Shown here: one piece after another, positions 35,428-44,300 of the stretch
Layout of the letters: each line of letters begins with the position of its first letter
Numbering within the stretch: position 1 is the stretch's first letter
Assembly: GCA_016932095.1 (NCBI GenBank)
Contig: JAFGDN010000089.1
Span: 1 to 64,000 of the forward strand
Reading direction: 5' to 3'
Length of the DNA stretch: 64,000 bases
From: Sedimentisphaerales bacterium
Lineage (GTDB): Bacteria > Planctomycetota > Phycisphaerae > Sedimentisphaerales > Anaerobacaceae
Notes under the pieces: model-generated
What the model saw: the letters and a program-made list of their open reading frames with translations, nothing else
Told to the model about the DNA's origin: nothing
The model's database searches: none
Translations under genes and position numbers: made by a program

Positions 35428-35625
35428 CTCCCCCGATAACGACGTTCCCCCAGCCAAAGATATGCTGGGGCAGGAAGGGCAGGCAGGGAAGGTTTTACTT
35501 TACGTAACGCCGGCGGCGGGAGACAATATCCCCGAAACCAGCGAGACGAACGCTGTTTATGAATAATGTCGGCGCAGCTGCACATATTGAAAGTATAAAA
35601 AATAAAATTTTAAGGAGAAACAGAA

Positions 35626-35787
35626 ATGAATACGGAAACGAAGGTTGAGTCGAGAGGTTGCGGTTGCGCGGCTCGTGTCGGTTGCGTTAAACGTACGACG
35701 TTTGCAGCCGGGGGAAGGATTGTGGGTCCCAGGTTTGCTAATCCAAATGAAGCTCAACCTTGGGATCTCCGCTTCGCTACGAGATGA
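35626..35787 (+). CDS. 53-residue Cys-rich small protein (candidate)
   Basis: ATG preceded by a perfect TAAGGAG at 8 bases. The product has three cysteines at residues 12, 14 and 20 (GCGCAARVGC), is basic, and ends WDLRFATR within a repeat-like phrase. No family recognised. It lies between tRNA-Leu and the res gene. It may be a real small protein or a short ORF that happens to follow a good ribosome site. Confidence 0.35.
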   Translation: MNTETKVESRGCGCAARVGCVKRTTFAAGGRIVGPRFANPNEAQPWDLRFATR

Positions 35788-35966
35788 CGCGAGCGTCAAT
35801 TTTAGAAAAAAGAGTTAAAAAGTGAGTAAAAATGAGCAAAAAGTGAAGGAAAGTGAGTTGTTTTGAGCAAGTTTTTAATCATTTTCGGAACTTTTTTGAA
35901 AAACAGTTTATAGCCACGAAACGGGGCTTGTTTTAGGGGGGAGGGGGTGGTATTATCGAGGCGATA

Positions 35967-38900
35967 TTGACTACATTGGAGGAAACTTTGAAACAGGTAG
36001 TAATAGAGAATCCGATTTTGAATTCAGCTTTTGCGGAGCCGAAGCGGCATTTTAAGTTTACAGACGAAGGTATTACCGATGAAATTATCGAGCATCGCCG
36101 GGTAAGCGCGTATTTTGTGCCCGTGCCACAGCCGCGAAGACGAGGACGAGAGCGGCAGTTAGCGTTCAACACGGAATGGACGAAAGACCGTCTCAAAGAG
36201 AATGATTTTATAAACCGTGTTCGCGAACGGGTTGCGCTCTGGAGGCAAGGCAACTACATCGGGATAAGCAAGGTAACAAGGCGGCTATTGGAATACTGGA
36301 CGAATCCGCAGAGGGATAAGAAGCTATTTTTCTGCCAGATAGAAGCACTTGAGACAGCAATTTATATAACCGAAGCGGCGAGCAAGTGCGGGGATTTGTG
36401 GATTGAGAACGATTTACGACAGGCCAACGAAGGTGCAAATCCGGGGCTTTTCCGAATCGCGTTCAAAATGGCAACGGGAAGCGGAAAGACCGTAGTAATG
36501 GGGATGCTAATTGCGTGGCAGTCGTTAAACAAGCTGGCAAACAGTCAGGACGCGAGATTTTCGGATACTTTTTTGATTTCGACACCCGGAATAACGATAC
36601 GAGACCGGCTACGAGTGCTTTTGCCTAATGACCCGAACAACTACTACAAACAGCGAGATATTTTACCTGCGGATATGATGGATGAACTAGGCAAGGCGAA
36701 GGTGCTGATTACAAATTTTCACGCATTTTTGCGACGCGAAAAGATAGCGGCAGGGAAGCTCACAAAGACAATAGTTGCACAAGGGGACGAAGAAAGATTC
36801 CTTGAGACGCCTGCTGAAATGGTGCGGAGGGTGTGCCGGGAACTTGGCGGCAAGAAGAATATCGTGATAATCAACGATGAGGCGCATCACTGTTATCGCC
36901 ATAAGCCGGATGGGGAGGAAGTGAAACTTACAGGCGATGACCGCAAAGAGGCGGAAATTCGGGAGAAGGCAGCGAGAGTATGGATTTCGGGTCTGGAGGC
37001 GGTGAAGAACAAAATAGGGGTGAAAGCCATTTACGATTTGTCGGCGACGCCATTTTTCCTTCGCGGTTCGGGTTACGGTGAGGGGACACTTTTCCCGTGG
37101 GTCGTATCGGATTTTTCGCTTATAGACGCGATTGAGTGCGGGATAGTGAAGGTTCCGCGAGTGCCTGTAGCGGACGATTCAATGACCGGAGAGCAGCCAA
37201 CATACAGGGATATTTGGGTGCGGATAAGAGAGCACCTGCCGAAGAAGGGGCGAAGGACCGAGGAAATTCAAGGCGAGCCGAAGCTGCCGGTAGAGCTTGA
37301 AGGGGCATTGCGGAGTTTATACGGCAACTATGAGAAATACTACAAGCATTGGGAAAACAGCCCGGACGGGGGGACGCCGCCGGTGTTTATCGTTGTGTGC
37401 AACAACACAAACGTATCGAAGCTGGTTTTTGACTGGCTTGCGGGATGGGAAAAAACGTTAGCAGAAGACAAGACGGTTGTCGTGCCGGGACAGTTGGCGA
37501 TTTTCAGCAACGAGGAGAACGGGGGCTGGACGCACAGACCGAACACGATTTTGATAGACAGCGAACAGTTGGAATCAGGGGAGGCGATGAGTTCTGATTT
37601 CAAGAAGGTTGCAGCCCGCGAAATAGACGAGTTCAAAGAAGAATACCGACTAAGATTTCCCGGTCGAGACCCTGAAAACCTGACCGATGAGGACTTGCTT
37701 CGAGAGGTAATGAACACAATCGGCAAGCAGGGAAGGTTAGGTGAAAACGTTAAATGCGTTGTCTCAGTTTCAATGCTGACGGAGGGATGGGACGCAAATA
37801 CGGTTACGCATATACTTGGGGTGCGGGCGTTCAGCACACAGTTATTGTGTGAGCAGGTAGTGGGCCGGGGTTTGAGACGGACAAATTACGAGCCGGAGCC
37901 AAACGGGCTGTTTCAGCCACAATATGCAGAGGTTTACGGGGTGCCGTTTTCATTCATACCGTGCGCTGGCGCCGGCGGGCCACCAAAACCGCCACCGCCT
38001 GTAACCAGAGTCAAGGCACTTGCGGACAGAATCAATTGCGAGATTACTTTTCCGAGGGTGCTTGGTTATCGCTACGAGCTGCCATCGGAGAACCTTGTAG
38101 TTACATTTACCGAGGAATCGAAATACACTCTATCAACAGCGGATATACCGTCGAAGACAGAAAATGCGCCGATTGTCGGCGAGAGCGTCATACATACGCT
38201 CGATGATTTGAAGCAGAGAAGGCCGCAGGAAGTTGCGTTTCTATTGGCGAAGCTGACGCTTGAAAAGTATTTCAGGGACAACGACGGGAATATCAAGCAA
38301 TGGCTGTTTCCGCAGCTTTTAGACATTACCAAAAGGTGGCTTAACCAGTGCGTGGTTTGCAAAGACAATACTTTTCCACAAATGCTGCTTTTGATTGAGT
38401 TTGCCCATAACGCGGCAGACAGGATTTATCATTCGATTGTCACCTCAGAAAAAGGGCAAAAAGCGATAATGCCGATTTTGCAGCCATATAACACGGTTGG
38501 TTCGACAAGATACGTTGATTTCGATACTTCAAAGCCGGTGTATGCGACGGACGCGAGATATTGCCACGTCTCGCACGTTGTGGCCGACACGGAGTCGTGG
38601 GAACAGAAAATGGCCCAGGCGATTGAGGAGCTTGGCGAAGAAGGTTTGGTGATTTCATACGTAAAGAACCATAACTTAGGTTTTTTGATACCTTACACAG
38701 TCAGCGGAGAAGAGCATAATTACATTCCCGATTACATCGTGCGAGTCAATGATGGTAAGGGCAAAGAGGATACGCTTAATCTGATTGTCGAGGTTACAGG
38801 CGAACGGGACAAAGAAAAAGAAGCGAAGGCAACGACAGCAAGGAATTTGTGGGTTCCCGCGATAAACAATCACGGCGAGTTCGGGCGATGGGCGTTTATT

Positions 38901-38996
38901 GAAATAGCTGACCCATGGGACGCGAAGAATACGATAAAGGCGGCAGTGAAGAAAATCTCAGATTTCAAATCTCAGATTTCAGATTTCAAAAGATGA
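35967..38996 (+). CDS. type III-like restriction enzyme, DEAD/H helicase-nuclease subunit
   Basis: Restriction subunit that translocates along and cleaves unmodified DNA. Superfamily 2 helicase motifs: Walker A MATGSGKT (about residue 168), DEAH in IINDEAHHCYRH (about 304), SATPFF, and VSMLTEGWDANTVTHILG with QVVGRGLRR (about 595-640). The C-terminal PDYIVRVND...LIVEVTGERDKEKEAK (about 920-950) fits a PD-(D/E)XK nuclease. The overall text resembles the BPTD_3080 group. The start is TTG; 35988 (TTG with GGAGG 5 bases away) is an alternative to 35967. The last 14 residues come from a dispersed repeat. Confidence 0.87.
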   Translation: MTTLEETLKQVVIENPILNSAFAEPKRHFKFTDEGITDEIIEHRRVSAYFVPVPQPRRRGRERQLAFNTEWTKDRLKENDFINRVRERVALWRQGNYIGISKVTRRLLEYWTNPQRDKKLFFCQIEALETAIYITEAASKCGDLWIENDLRQANEGANPGLFRIAFKMATGSGKTVVMGMLIAWQSLNKLANSQDARFSDTFLISTPGITIRDRLRVLLPNDPNNYYKQRDILPADMMDELGKAKVLITNFHAFLRREKIAAGKLTKTIVAQGDEERFLETPAEMVRRVCRELGGKKNIVIINDEAHHCYRHKPDGEEVKLTGDDRKEAEIREKAARVWISGLEAVKNKIGVKAIYDLSATPFFLRGSGYGEGTLFPWVVSDFSLIDAIECGIVKVPRVPVADDSMTGEQPTYRDIWVRIREHLPKKGRRTEEIQGEPKLPVELEGALRSLYGNYEKYYKHWENSPDGGTPPVFIVVCNNTNVSKLVFDWLAGWEKTLAEDKTVVVPGQLAIFSNEENGGWTHRPNTILIDSEQLESGEAMSSDFKKVAAREIDEFKEEYRLRFPGRDPENLTDEDLLREVMNTIGKQGRLGENVKCVVSVSMLTEGWDANTVTHILGVRAFSTQLLCEQVVGRGLRRTNYEPEPNGLFQPQYAEVYGVPFSFIPCAGAGGPPKPPPPVTRVKALADRINCEITFPRVLGYRYELPSENLVVTFTEESKYTLSTADIPSKTENAPIVGESVIHTLDDLKQRRPQEVAFLLAKLTLEKYFRDNDGNIKQWLFPQLLDITKRWLNQCVVCKDNTFPQMLLLIEFAHNAADRIYHSIVTSEKGQKAIMPILQPYNTVGSTRYVDFDTSKPVYATDARYCHVSHVVADTESWEQKMAQAIEELGEEGLVISYVKNHNLGFLIPYTVSGEEHNYIPDYIVRVNDGKGKEDTLNLIVEVTGERDKEKEAKATTARNLWVPAINNHGEFGRWAFIEIADPWDAKNTIKAAVKKISDFKSQISDFKR

Positions 38997-39029
38997 ATAT
39001 CAGATTTAAGATTTAAGATTTCAGAAGGA
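38952..39029. repeat. dispersed repeat (ATCTCAGATTTCAAA family) at the res gene end
   Basis: Repeated phrases of CAGATTTCAAA/AGATTTAAGATTT form the last 14 codons of res (KISDFKSQISDFKR) and continue through the spacer to the ribosome site of the next gene. Further copies are at 39314-39346 and 39546-39582. Confidence 0.8.
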
Positions 39030-39037
39030 GAGACAAG

Positions 39038-39544
39038 ATGAAGTATGAGCGATTTGAGGATTTGCCGGTCTGGCAGGCGGCAATAGAGCTGGCCGTGCGG
39101 GTATATATCTTGACGAAAGATAAATTTTTTAACCAGCCCGGCGACCTGCGCGACCAATTGCGTCGGGCGTCGCTGTCGGTATCGAATAACATCGCTGAGG
39201 GATATGAGCGGGGGACGACAGCGGAACTGCTCGCCTTTCTTTATATATCGCGCGGGTCAGCGGGAGAAGCGCGGTCGATGCTGCTTTTTACGGAACGGTT
39301 TCCCGAAGCCGCTCATCTCAAATCTGAAATTTCAAATCTAAAAACTTTGGCCGAATCGTGCTCGCGGCAGATACGCGGCTGGGCGGATAATCTTCAGAAT
39401 AGCGACATCAAGGGGCAGAGGCACCTTAACGACCGGGTCCGTATTGTTTATCAGGGCAATAAAAACAGGGAAGCGTTTGAAAAACGGCTCGAAGAAACTA
39501 TGCGAAAGGCGAGGCCGCAGGATTACCCGAAGGAAGAAGAATAA
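39038..39544 (+). CDS. four-helix-bundle protein (S23/rRNA IVS family) with extension
   Basis: The family signature is clear: FEDLPVWQAAIELAVRVY...LRDQLRRASLSVSNNIAEGYERGTTAELLAFLYISRGSAGEARSML. Function in bacteria is not established; these small helical proteins form pentamers. Normal size is about 120 residues; this one has 168. Residues 93-103 (HLKSEISNLKT) are encoded by a dispersed repeat, and about 45 charged residues (NSDIKGQRHLND to KEEE) follow. It lies between res and mod and is likely in the same transcript. Confidence 0.85.
   Translation: MKYERFEDLPVWQAAIELAVRVYILTKDKFFNQPGDLRDQLRRASLSVSNNIAEGYERGTTAELLAFLYISRGSAGEARSMLLFTERFPEAAHLKSEISNLKTLAESCSRQIRGWADNLQNSDIKGQRHLNDRVRIVYQGNKNREAFEKRLEETMRKARPQDYPKEEE
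39314..39346. repeat. in-frame dispersed repeat in the four-helix-bundle gene
   Basis: CTCAAATCTGAAATTTCAAA belongs to the same family as 38952-39029 and is read in frame as HLKSEISNLKT, residues 93-103. Confidence 0.75.
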
Positions 39545-39545
39545 A

Positions 39546-39582
39546 GAAAATCTCAGAGCTCAAATTTGAAATCTCAGATTAG
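39546..39582. repeat. dispersed repeat before the mod gene
   Basis: AATCTCAGAGCTCAAATTTG followed by AAATCTCAGATT: third copy of the ATCTCAGATTTCAAA family in 640 bases. Confidence 0.75.
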
Positions 39583-39601
39583 AAGGGTCAGGTAATACGA
39601 A

Positions 39602-42409
39602 ATGGCGAAAAAGAAAAATGGCCGACAGGTGCCGATAGAATCGGTCAAACACAAAGACAAACGCAAGAATATACCTACCGAAGAATTGCGCGGGTTTGTA
39701 AAGGAAGATGAGATAAAGCCCAAAGAAGTAAAGTATTCGGGGCTGCTTTACGCGAGAGACCCGTCGATTGACCCGCAGCTTGTCTGGAAGGGAAAAGATG
39801 AGCAGGACAAGTCCGAATTGGCCGTTCCTTCTGTGCCGATTTACATACAGGAGAAAATCAAGCCGCAGGCAATAATCGAGGACATTCGAGAGCAGGCGAA
39901 AAAGGGAAAGCCGCAGCAATTGGATTTCTTTTCCGATTTCAACGGAATTCCTTCTCTTGAGCAAATGGTCGAGTTTTATCAGCACGATGCGAACTGGTCA
40001 AACCGGATGATTTTAGGTGATTCGCTTTTGGTTATGACTTCGCTTGCCGAAAAGGAGGGCTTAAAAGGGCAGGTGCAAATGATTTATATCGACCCGCCTT
40101 ACGGGATAAGGTTCGGGTCGAACTGGCAGGTATCGACGCGAAAGCGGGACGTGAAAGACGGCAAGGCGGAGGATTTAACGAGACAGCCGGAACAAATAAG
40201 GGCGTTCCGCGATACATGGGAATTGGGGATTCATTCATATCTTGCATACTGGAGAGACCGCCTGATTGTCGCAAGAGACCTCCTCACAGAAACCGGCTCA
40301 ATCTTCATCCAGATCGGTGATGAAAACGTCCACCTCGTGCGTTGCCTTATGGACGAAGTTTTTGGAGTAGAGAATTGTATAAGTTTAATCACCTTTAGAA
40401 CTACTGCTCCTTTAGGTGAAAAATATCTTCCCGCTATAAGTAACTGGCTTATTTGGTATGGGAAAGATAAAACCCAAACAAAATTTCGTCAATTATCAGA
40501 AGAAAAACGACTTGGAGAAGGAACAAATTACTCGTGGATAGAACGACAAGACGGATTCAGAAGGCGAATGACAGAAACAGAACGAAAAACACCTGACCTT
40601 ATCAATCCTGACCTGAAAATCTTTTATCCAAGTGATTTACTTTCGTCTGGATATACTGAAAGCTGCACATACGATTTTGAACTTGAAGGACGTATTAACA
40701 AAGCACGTGCCAAAAGTTGGAGGACTCACGAGACAGGAATGAAGCGCCTAATTCTGTCAAATCGTCTTATGTATTCGATAGACCGACCTTGTTATATTGC
40801 CTATCACCAAGATTATCCTTATCAGCCATTAAGTAACTTATGGGATACGACAAGAAGCTCTCTTGAGAAAATTTTTGTCGTTCAAACCGACACAGAAATT
40901 ATTCAGAGATGTATTTTACTAAGCACCGACCCCGGGGATTTGGTATTGGACCCGACGTGTGGGGGAGGGACGACGGGGTTTGTGGCGGAGGAGTGGGGAA
41001 GGCGGTGGATAACGATAGATACGAGCAGGGTGGCGATTGCGCTTGCGCGGACGCGGCTAATGACGGGAAGATTTGCGTATTATGTTTTGAGCGATTCGCC
41101 GGAGGGGGTGAAGAAAGAAAGTGAAATCACGGGACTGGTTCCGACTTCGTATCAGACCGGTGGGGACATAAAGAAGGGATTTGTATATAAGCGCGTGCCG
41201 CATATAACGTTGAAGGCGATAGCGAATAATGAGCAAATCGACGCGATTTACGCGAGGTATCAGGAAAAGATGGAGCCGGTGAGGGGGGAGACAAACAAGT
41301 TACTGGGGACAAAGTGGGAGGAGTGGGAAATACCGAGAGAACTGGAGGACGGAAGACAGAAGACGGAGGACGGAAAGAAGGCGAAAGAATTATTGAAGGA
41401 ATGGTGGGAGCTGCGTCAGAAGAGACAAAAAGAGATTGATGATTCGATTGCACAAAACGCCGACGTGGAATTACTATTCGACCAGCCGTATGAGGACAAC
41501 AAGCGCATAAGGGTAACGGGGCCGTTTACGGTGGAGAGCTTATCGCCTCATCGGACAATCAGCTTCGAGGAGAAGAAGGAATTGATGCAGCCGAATGAGA
41601 TTGGCTTTGCGACGAAGATGTTAGGGGCGGGGCAATTCGGCAATATAATAATCGAAAACCTTAAAAAAGCAGGCGTGCAGAACACAATTAAAAACGAGCG
41701 GCTGAAGTTCGACCGGTTAGACGTGCACGCGGGGGTATGGATTCACGCGGTCGGGGAATACACAGAATCGGGCGGTAAAAGCCGGTGTGTCGCGGTTTGT
41801 ATCGGGCCTGAGCATGGGACGGTGGGGCCTGACCTTGTGCGAGAGGCGGCGAAAGAAGCGGTGCAGGGTATCGGGTATGATTTGCTTTTGGTCTGCGGAT
41901 TTGCGTTTGACCCGCACGTAAACGAGGAGGCGAAGCGATACGGGAAATTGACGGTGCTGCCGACGCGGATAAACGCGGATTTGCAGATGGGAGATGATTT
42001 CTTGAAAAAGACCGGGGCGGGGAACCTGTTTATGGTGTTCGGCGAGCCGGATTTGGAGGTGCGAAAGGTCAAAGACGGTAAATTGCAGGTGGAAATCAGA
42101 GGGCTGGATATTTACGACCCGACAACCGGGCAGATTCGCAATAATTCGACCGATGATATTGCGTGCTGGTTTATCGACACCAATTATAACGAGGAGAGTT
42201 TCTTTGTGCGACACGCATATTTTACGGGGGCTGACCAGCCGTATGAGAGATTGAAACGTGCGCTGCGGGCGGAGATAGATGAGTCGGCCTGGTCGATGCT
42301 GTATTCGACAAAAAGCCGCCCGTTTGACAAGCCCGAAACCGGCAAAATCGCCGTCAAAGTAATCAACCACTACGGCGACGAAGTACTTAAGGTATATACA
42401 GTGAAATAA
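39602..42409 (+). CDS. type III-like DNA methyltransferase (Mod subunit)
   Basis: Beta-class adenine-N6 type methyltransferase of the restriction-modification locus. Motif IV MIYIDPPYG is at residue 160-168 and motif I LVLDPTCGGGTTGFVAEEWG at about 447-466, so the target recognition domain lies between. That middle part (about residues 255-440, bases 40360-40920) is visibly richer in A+T than both flanks, suggesting recombinational replacement. Residues 581-594 (LEDGRQKTEDGKKA) come from a short dispersed repeat. The C-terminal ~300 residues are unusual for a methyltransferase and may contact Res. Gene order res-mod is the reverse of classical type III loci. Confidence 0.88.
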   Translation: MAKKKNGRQVPIESVKHKDKRKNIPTEELRGFVKEDEIKPKEVKYSGLLYARDPSIDPQLVWKGKDEQDKSELAVPSVPIYIQEKIKPQAIIEDIREQAKKGKPQQLDFFSDFNGIPSLEQMVEFYQHDANWSNRMILGDSLLVMTSLAEKEGLKGQVQMIYIDPPYGIRFGSNWQVSTRKRDVKDGKAEDLTRQPEQIRAFRDTWELGIHSYLAYWRDRLIVARDLLTETGSIFIQIGDENVHLVRCLMDEVFGVENCISLITFRTTAPLGEKYLPAISNWLIWYGKDKTQTKFRQLSEEKRLGEGTNYSWIERQDGFRRRMTETERKTPDLINPDLKIFYPSDLLSSGYTESCTYDFELEGRINKARAKSWRTHETGMKRLILSNRLMYSIDRPCYIAYHQDYPYQPLSNLWDTTRSSLEKIFVVQTDTEIIQRCILLSTDPGDLVLDPTCGGGTTGFVAEEWGRRWITIDTSRVAIALARTRLMTGRFAYYVLSDSPEGVKKESEITGLVPTSYQTGGDIKKGFVYKRVPHITLKAIANNEQIDAIYARYQEKMEPVRGETNKLLGTKWEEWEIPRELEDGRQKTEDGKKAKELLKEWWELRQKRQKEIDDSIAQNADVELLFDQPYEDNKRIRVTGPFTVESLSPHRTISFEEKKELMQPNEIGFATKMLGAGQFGNIIIENLKKAGVQNTIKNERLKFDRLDVHAGVWIHAVGEYTESGGKSRCVAVCIGPEHGTVGPDLVREAAKEAVQGIGYDLLLVCGFAFDPHVNEEAKRYGKLTVLPTRINADLQMGDDFLKKTGAGNLFMVFGEPDLEVRKVKDGKLQVEIRGLDIYDPTTGQIRNNSTDDIACWFIDTNYNEESFFVRHAYFTGADQPYERLKRALRAEIDESAWSMLYSTKSRPFDKPETGKIAVKVINHYGDEVLKVYTVK
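41342..41383. repeat. in-frame low-complexity repeat in mod (GGAAGACAGAAGACGGA)
   Basis: CTGGAGGACGGAAGACAGAA is followed by GACGGAGGACGGAAAGAAGG, a purine-rich unit read as LEDGRQKTEDGKKA. The phrase has the character of the other dispersed repeats in this window. Confidence 0.6.
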
Positions 42410-42423
42410 AAAGGAGATATAAA

Positions 42424-43848
42424 ATGAGGCACAGGATTTTGTTCTTATTGGCAGCGGTTTTGGTTGCAGGTTCAAGCTGTTTTGGTGCGGCTGAGCCGGG
42501 AGTTGGACTGACTATTTACAACGATAATTTTGCTGTGGTTCGCGAGGCAAGGAAAATGAAATTCGAGAAGGGAAAAAATACCATGCGGTTTACGGATGTG
42601 GCCTCGGCGATTGACCCGACAAGCGTCAAGTTCACCTGCCTGTCATCGCCGGGGGCGGTGTCGGTCTTAGAGCAGAATTATGAATACGACCTCGTCAACG
42701 CGGACAGCTTATTGAAGCGTTATATCGACAAGGAGGTAATGGTTGCCGTTAAGGGAAGCGGTTCAGATGCGCGGAAATTTGTCGAAGGAACACTACTGGC
42801 GGCTGTCGGACCGGACTTGATTGTGAAAAGTGATAGCGGAATTGAGGTGATTGGCAGAGCAGGTGTTGAGGAGATTGCGTTAAAGGAATTGCCTGATGAT
42901 TTGGTAACACGGCCTACGCTGGTGTGGCTTGTGCAGTCGGAAAAGTCAGGCGAGCAATTAGCGGAGGTTGCATATACAACGGGGGCAATCGGCTGGAAGG
43001 CGGATTATACGGCGGTATTGAACGCAGATGATACGGCGCTGGATTTTTCGGGCTGGGTAACGATTGATAACCACAGCGGCGCGGGTTACAAGGACGCGAC
43101 GCTGAAACTGATTGCGGGCGACGTGAGGCGGATTCAGCCGGCAATGGAATTGGGCCGTGTTTATACTAAGAGAGTGGCAATGGATTTGGAAGAAGCGGGC
43201 GGCTTCGCGGAAAAGGCGTTTATGGAATATCATATGTACACCTTAGGAAGGAAGAGCACTATAAACAATAACCAGGTCAAGCAGATTGAATTCATCGAGC
43301 CGGCTGAAGGCGTAAAGGCGAAGAAGATTTTTGTTTACGAATATGAAGGATGGAACTGGTGGCAAGCAAGCAGGAGCCCCCAGCCGATAAAAGGAAAGGT
43401 CAATATCAAAATCGAGTTCGAGAACAAAAAGGAAAATAAGATGGGGATAGCGCTGCCTAAGGGCAAAGTGCGGGTTTTTAAGAATGACCCGGCGGACAAC
43501 AGCTTACAGTTTGTCGGCGAGGACGAGATTGACCATACGCCAAAGGATGAGAAATTGTCGCTTTATATAGGCAACGCGTTTGATATTGTGGCCGAGCGAA
43601 TAATGACCGACGACAAGACGCAATGGGGCAGGAGGTATGTGACAAATAAGATTGAGATTCGAAATCGCAAGGAGGAGCCGGTGACGGTATTTGTGGATGA
43701 GAAGATGCCGCATATCGACTGGAAGATTGAGAAGTCGACGCACAAGTATGAGAAGCGGGCGGCTTACGCGATGAGGGTAGCGGTTGAGGCGGATGTTAAT
43801 ACGCCGGCAGTGCTGGAATATACGGTTAGCTGGCCGTGGCCGTATTAA
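42424..43848 (+). CDS. secreted DUF4139 domain protein
   Basis: Signal peptide at residues 1-22 (SSCFGA|AE). The body matches DUF4139 proteins: LTIYNDNFAVVREARKMKFEKG, VAYTTGAIGWKADYTAVL and GWVTIDNHSGAGYKDATLKLIAGDV. Function is unknown; related proteins are beta-rich. A strong AAGGAG site precedes the ATG, only 14 bases after the mod stop, so it may be transcribed with mod although its role seems unrelated. Confidence 0.85.
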   Translation: MRHRILFLLAAVLVAGSSCFGAAEPGVGLTIYNDNFAVVREARKMKFEKGKNTMRFTDVASAIDPTSVKFTCLSSPGAVSVLEQNYEYDLVNADSLLKRYIDKEVMVAVKGSGSDARKFVEGTLLAAVGPDLIVKSDSGIEVIGRAGVEEIALKELPDDLVTRPTLVWLVQSEKSGEQLAEVAYTTGAIGWKADYTAVLNADDTALDFSGWVTIDNHSGAGYKDATLKLIAGDVRRIQPAMELGRVYTKRVAMDLEEAGGFAEKAFMEYHMYTLGRKSTINNNQVKQIEFIEPAEGVKAKKIFVYEYEGWNWWQASRSPQPIKGKVNIKIEFENKKENKMGIALPKGKVRVFKNDPADNSLQFVGEDEIDHTPKDEKLSLYIGNAFDIVAERIMTDDKTQWGRRYVTNKIEIRNRKEEPVTVFVDEKMPHIDWKIEKSTHKYEKRAAYAMRVAVEADVNTPAVLEYTVSWPWPY

Positions 43849-44161
43849 AGTTTTGAATTCTTAGTTTTGAGTTTTTAGTTGAACTACGGATTACACCCGT
43901 CTTCGCCTTTGGATCCGCCGAGGCAGGCGGGGACAGGTTTTCATACCCTTAGTTGATAAAAAGCCGCATTTTATGTGGTATAAAGGCCGATTTGGGGCGG
44001 ATTTGGAGGCCCTTGGTTGAAAACGCGGGTTCAGAGGACAAGTTTTAAGCCGAAAGACCGGAATTTTTGAATTTTTTTATACAAGACCGCTATCGTAAGT
44101 CCTTTATAAATAATTAGTTATAGCCATTTCTGATTTGGACGTTAAAAAGGTTAGAAATTCA

Positions 44162-44189
44162 TTGAAAAAATAGAATTATTTGGTATAAT
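44162..44189 (+). promoter_or_regulatory. strong candidate promoter of the HNH-AP2 gene
   Basis: TTGAAA (44162-44167) and a perfect TATAAT (44184-44189) with 16 bases between, 111 bases upstream of the ATG. Confidence 0.5.
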
Positions 44190-44194
44190 ACCGC

Positions 44195-44219
44195 GTTGCC
44201 GAGCCGAGTGCTCGACAAC
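44195..44219 (+). other. hairpin at the predicted transcript start
   Basis: GTTGCCGAGC and GCTCGACAAC pair (one mismatch) across the loop CGAGT, just after the TATAAT box. It could be a 5'-stabilising stem or an operator. Confidence 0.4.
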
Positions 44220-44300
44220 GAGAGATTAGAGCAGTTGAGCAGTAGAACAGGTGAGAAGAGGGCGAAAAGTGTGAAAGGTGAGAAAGGCGAGGGATGAGGA

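Larger units (their letters stand above)
35209..35625. other. intergenic region between tRNA-Leu and the restriction locus
   Basis: No gene. Contains an inverted partial copy of the tRNA-Leu 5' half (35327-35353) and a REP-like phrase at 35379-35427. Confidence 0.5.
43849..44300. other. repeat-rich intergenic region before the HNH-AP2 gene
   Basis: No gene. It contains AT-rich TTTTGAGTTTTTAGTT phrases (43850-43880), a palindromic GGATCCGCCGAGGCAGGCGG phrase at about 43911, a strong promoter candidate, a hairpin, and GAGCAGTTGAGCAG-type phrases (44226-44250). Confidence 0.5.

Noticed and set aside
35121-35585. 154-codon minus-strand frame over tRNA-Leu
   Set aside because: It reads through the tRNA gene and REP-like DNA; its end WRNWQTRRLQEP-type text is the usual artefact of translating a tRNA gene.
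35810-35860. AAAAAGTGAG-like direct repeats before the res gene
   Set aside because: Four loose copies in an A/G-rich stretch; could be an operator array but are too degenerate to call.
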